64,000 nucleotides of DNA from Agapetus fuscipes (taxonomy: Eukaryota; Arthropoda; Insecta; Trichoptera; Glossosomatidae). The position numbers and the translations under genes are program-made. Location of the stretch: the NCBI GenBank assembly GCA_951799405.1, contig OX637351.1:7658251-7722250 (forward strand). The letters run 5' to 3'. Below, piece by piece: positions 62,371 through 64,000 of this stretch (positions within the stretch are counted from its first letter, which is position 1; every line of letters starts with the position of its first letter). The notes beneath the pieces were generated by a model. The model did no database searches, was not told the origin of the DNA, and saw only the letters and a list, made by a program, of their open reading frames with translations.

Positions 62371-62492
62371 TATGCCACTGCCTAGTAATGATAGTCTTTG
62401 TAACACGAGTGCTAGTTTGTGCCATGAGGCGCAGCCGAATGGCACAATAGACAGCAAGAGTGTTACAAAGGCTAATTACGTGCAGTGGCATA
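62371..62492. mobile_element. Small foldback element, ~50-bp arms
   Basis: TATGCCACTGCCTAGTAATG is inverted at the right (TTACGTGCAGTGGCATA), and CTTTGTAACAC pairs with GTGTTACAAAG. Confidence 0.75.
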
Positions 62493-62616
62493 CAATACTT
62501 TTTCTACGACCATGAGGGAATTCATAGTGAATCATAGTCATTATAATGTACTCGTCCATTTAAAGTAATTAAAACCTTACCTTTGTCAAAACTTGTGATT
62601 TATCATTCCCTTCGAT

Positions 62617-62846
62617 TATCTAATCTAACCTAAGTTGTAAAGATAAATTATATTTAGGTTTCATATTGAATTCATGCCCACAAGCCGACACATAAAAGGT
62701 CGCGCTTTTACATCCTGCATATAAGCTTAAACATTCAAACCCAAAACTCAAATAAACATATCCCCTGCAGTTGTATTGGCAGGTGAACCAAGTTTGTACA
62801 GCATAGGTGATCAACCTCATACCTACTCACCTATTAACCAAGTAAC
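62617..62846 (-). repeat. RepA, diverged
   Basis: TATCTAATCTAACCTAAGTT to CTATTAACCAAGTAAC with deletions in the middle. Confidence 0.7.
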
Positions 62847-63038
62847 TTTTTGAGTTTGTTTATTTTTTGCGGTGAAATTTTTTGTATTGTTTTCCTTTCA
62901 AGCCTTTTATTTTCCTTTGAAAAAAGGAAAGCTTCATTTAGAGCATTCCGATAAATAAATTCGATAATTTTTTGCACTATAAACAATTTTTATTTGACTC
63001 TACACATAAAATATATTATTTATTTTCATCTGAACAGA

Positions 63039-63150
63039 GCTGGAAGTCTCTTCACCACGGTAATTCCTACCTACCGAATATCAGTAATATTGTATGAAGC
63101 CTAATCAGCTGATCGCTTGCGGCCATCTTGGATTGACAGGTCTTCATACC
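63039..63150. mobile_element. Foldback MITE family CTGGAAGTCTCATC, right arm lost
   Basis: GCTGGAAGTCTCTTCACCAC, CCTACCGAATATCAGTAATA, and centre GCTTGCGGCCATCTTGGATT. Confidence 0.8.
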
Positions 63151-63338
63151 CCCATACAACGTTGACATTTGAAATTAAAAAATGGTTCCAATTCTGACAA
63201 TGCGCATGCGCACATTTTCATTTCAACACGGTTACCGGTTGCGTAATGTAACATTACTCAACGGGTGTAGAAATGTATGACATTGTGATTGCGTTAGCCG
63301 TTTTGTAATTAATAAATTACCAAATGGGAGTAGAAAAA

Positions 63339-63408
63339 ACCATTTCTGACACCCTTGGTGGTGATTCCACTTTAGCGTATTCTACACACCACCAACTGAG
63401 CTTCTGAC
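63339..63408 (-). repeat. SINE-2 head
   Basis: CCATTTCTGACACCCTTGGT to CCACCAACTGAGCTTCTGAC. Confidence 0.65.
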
Positions 63409-63423
63409 TGCGAATAATTTAAA

Positions 63424-63665
63424 TATTTTATTTGGCGACCGCGTGTTTTTGTGTGAATCCCACCTCAAGAGCTCTCTGCGAGCTTGGTCGTCGCTGTAGA
63501 AAACGCCAAGCAAGCAAGCTCCGGTTGCTATAAAGCTACATGGATTTATGGTCTTTGGTAGCGGAAGATAATTATTTTATTCCAGCGTACCTATACCATA
63601 TTTTATTTTTTTGTGCTCCGCTGGGAATCGACCCTACTACCTTCCAATCACGTGTCCGTAGCTAT
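63424..63665 (-). repeat. SINE-1, diverged, head incomplete
   Basis: TATTTTATTTGGCGACCGCG to GTGCTCCGCTGGGAATCGAC and CACGTGTCCGTAGCT. Confidence 0.75.
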
Positions 63666-63671
63666 AGTAAC

Positions 63672-63926
63672 AATCTATAATCTAAGTTGCAAGGATATAT
63701 TCATTTAAAGCTCTCAGATGTATGCCCACAAACAAACACGTGTAGTTCGCGTTTACAAATGCTAAATGTGTACCTACTTACAAATAAAATACAAACCTCA
63801 AATTAACATAATCCCTACAACTTTTGCCGACCTTCCCTGACACAGGGGTGATATTGGCAAAGTTAACCATTTTTCACAGTATGGGTGGTCAGCCTCGCAT
63901 ATCAACCTATAAATAATAAGTCAAGG
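63672..63926 (-). repeat. RepA, full length
   Basis: AATCTATAATCTAAGTTGCA to CCTATAAATAATAAGTCAAGGA. Confidence 0.85.
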
Positions 63927-64000
63927 AATACGAATAATAAATAACATGTAAGTATAAAAAAGGAACAAAACCTTAAAAAGAAGCGTAAACCACTATTTCA

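Overview
This window is eukaryotic genomic DNA, AT-rich and almost entirely made of interspersed repeats, around one recognisable host gene. The gene and the transposon spectrum (RTE-type LINE ends with a GEAYVQQWT-like terminus, CR1/L2-like LINEs, mariner, hAT, PIF/Harbinger MITEs, a Penelope-like element, Gypsy-like solo LTRs) suggest an arthropod, most likely an insect. That placement is inference, not proof. No prokaryotic operon, CRISPR array or credible tRNA/rRNA gene is present. Every tRNA-like sequence seen sits in a SINE or a tRNA-like remnant.

The host gene is a paired-class homeobox gene of the Prrx type on the minus strand. Two coding exons (26430-26960 and 21994-22545) are joined by a 3884-bp intron at the usual site between homeodomain residues 46 and 47, giving an uninterrupted 360-residue reading frame with a C-terminal OAR motif. 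Its N-terminus carries an internal ~50-residue tandem duplication. The intron holds a composite SINE, a mariner remnant split by a hAT element that is itself split by a MITE, a PIF/Harbinger MITE, and further SINE copies. An RTE-type LINE end lies directly past the stop codon.

Local family names used here. RepA: ~250-300 bp, reading on its own plus strand from TTCCTTGACTTATAGGTTGG to TTGCAACTTAGATTAGA with a short-repeat tail; more than 40 full or partial copies. SINE-1: ~290 bp, tRNA-like head (CCGGTCCGTAGTCTAGTGG ... GGTTCGAATCCCGGCGGAGC), whose 3' end matches the 3' end of the CR1-like LINE. SINE-2: ~330 bp, tRNA-like head (CCGGTCGATAGCTCAGTTGG), ending GTGTAGCTTAGTTGCGTT. SINE-3: ~240 bp, head GTTATGGCCGAGGGGGCCAAG. 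RepB and RepC: unclassified.

Layout: 1-21.9 kb is repeats with several nested insertions, a duplicated segment bounded by minisatellite arrays (7.8-8.7 kb), a long CR1-like fragment (9.5-10.3 kb) and a solo LTR (11.6-12.0 kb). 22-27 kb is the homeobox gene. 27-31 kb is its upstream flank, with a ~100-bp tandem array at 29.8-30.5 kb. 31-64 kb is again repeats, including a second near-identical CR1-like copy (35.2-36.2 kb), a minisatellite inside a LINE reading frame (44.0-44.5 kb), a Penelope-like 3' end (46.7-47.2 kb), solo LTRs (51.6, 61.6 kb) and a perfect 79-bp-arm foldback element (60.55 kb). No second host gene could be supported.
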